Origin: Sciurus carolinensis
Lineage: Eukaryota; Chordata; Mammalia; Rodentia; Sciuridae
NCBI RefSeq assembly: GCF_902686445.1
Contig: NC_062232.1
Span: 89,142,932 to 89,206,931 of the forward strand
Direction: 5' to 3'
Length of the DNA: 64,000 bases
Below are positions 63,766 through 64,000 of this stretch, one piece after another. Below the pieces are notes generated by a model. It was not told where the DNA came from. It saw nothing but the letters and a program-made list of their open reading frames with translations, and ran no database searches. The position numbers and the translations under genes were made by a program. Each line of letters begins with the position of its first letter. Positions within the stretch are counted from its first letter, which is position 1.

Positions 63766-64000
63766 AAAAAAGATGAAATTGTATGTATTTATTTAACACA
63801 TCACATGACTTAAAACATTATATGTACAACATGTTTTGAAATTGTGTGTGTGTATATTCACACATATAGTGGAATGGCTAAATATAGCTAATTAACATAT
63901 ACATTACTGTTCTCGTTTTCAAATCCATTTCTATATTTTTGAGAAAAATATAATCAATTCTTTTAAAAGTCTCACTGAAAAAAATAAGAAAAGCCCCACT
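63766..64000. other. AT-rich end of window
   Basis: cacatcacatgacttaaaac and ataatcaattctttt might be old L1 3'-UTR; too short to call. Confidence 0.3.

Overview
The window looks like rodent nuclear DNA, most probably from the squirrel family (ground squirrel or marmot type). The best evidence is its commonest repeat, about 60 copies or pieces. It is a dimeric SINE with a 7SL-derived B1-like left half, an A-rich linker and a right half derived from the tRNA-like ID element (the B1-dID type of sciurids and related rodents). Free ID elements and ID elements with a distinctive AT-rich tail ending in aaaggtccat are also present. The species is inferred; no gene fixes it.

I find no intact host protein-coding gene and no convincing exon. 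The longest open frames belong to a decayed LINE-1. The others lie in repeats, low-complexity tracts or a CpG island and carry no family signature. The window therefore reads as intergenic or large-intron sequence.

Layout. 1-8 kb: MaLR-like solo LTRs, dimeric SINEs, a SINE-split Tigger-type DNA transposon, an old L1 fragment, and two copies of an unnamed ~210-bp repeat that each carry a CTCF-like core. 8-19 kb: largely single-copy sequence with MIR, L2 and L1 relics. 19-25 kb: a second Tigger-type copy, a GC-rich motif-dense block (20.8-21.2 kb) and the only clear CpG island (23.9-24.26 kb), followed by a block that looks constrained. 25-37 kb: MIR, L2, MER5 and SINE relics, plus a promoter-like block at 31.97-32.33 kb with two CCAAT boxes, a CACGTG E-box and GC boxes. 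37.7-51.4 kb: one ancient, nearly end-to-end minus-strand L1 that has been invaded by at least ten SINE copies, a MaLR-like LTR, a 59-bp L1 stub and a full-length 6.5-kb younger L1 with target-site duplication. 51.4-64 kb: SINEs, MIR/L2 relics and long microsatellites.

Nothing here forms a pathway. The interest lies in the layered transposon history, dated by nesting and target-site duplications, in the 5'- and 3'-UTR architecture of the younger L1, and in three candidate regulatory blocks.
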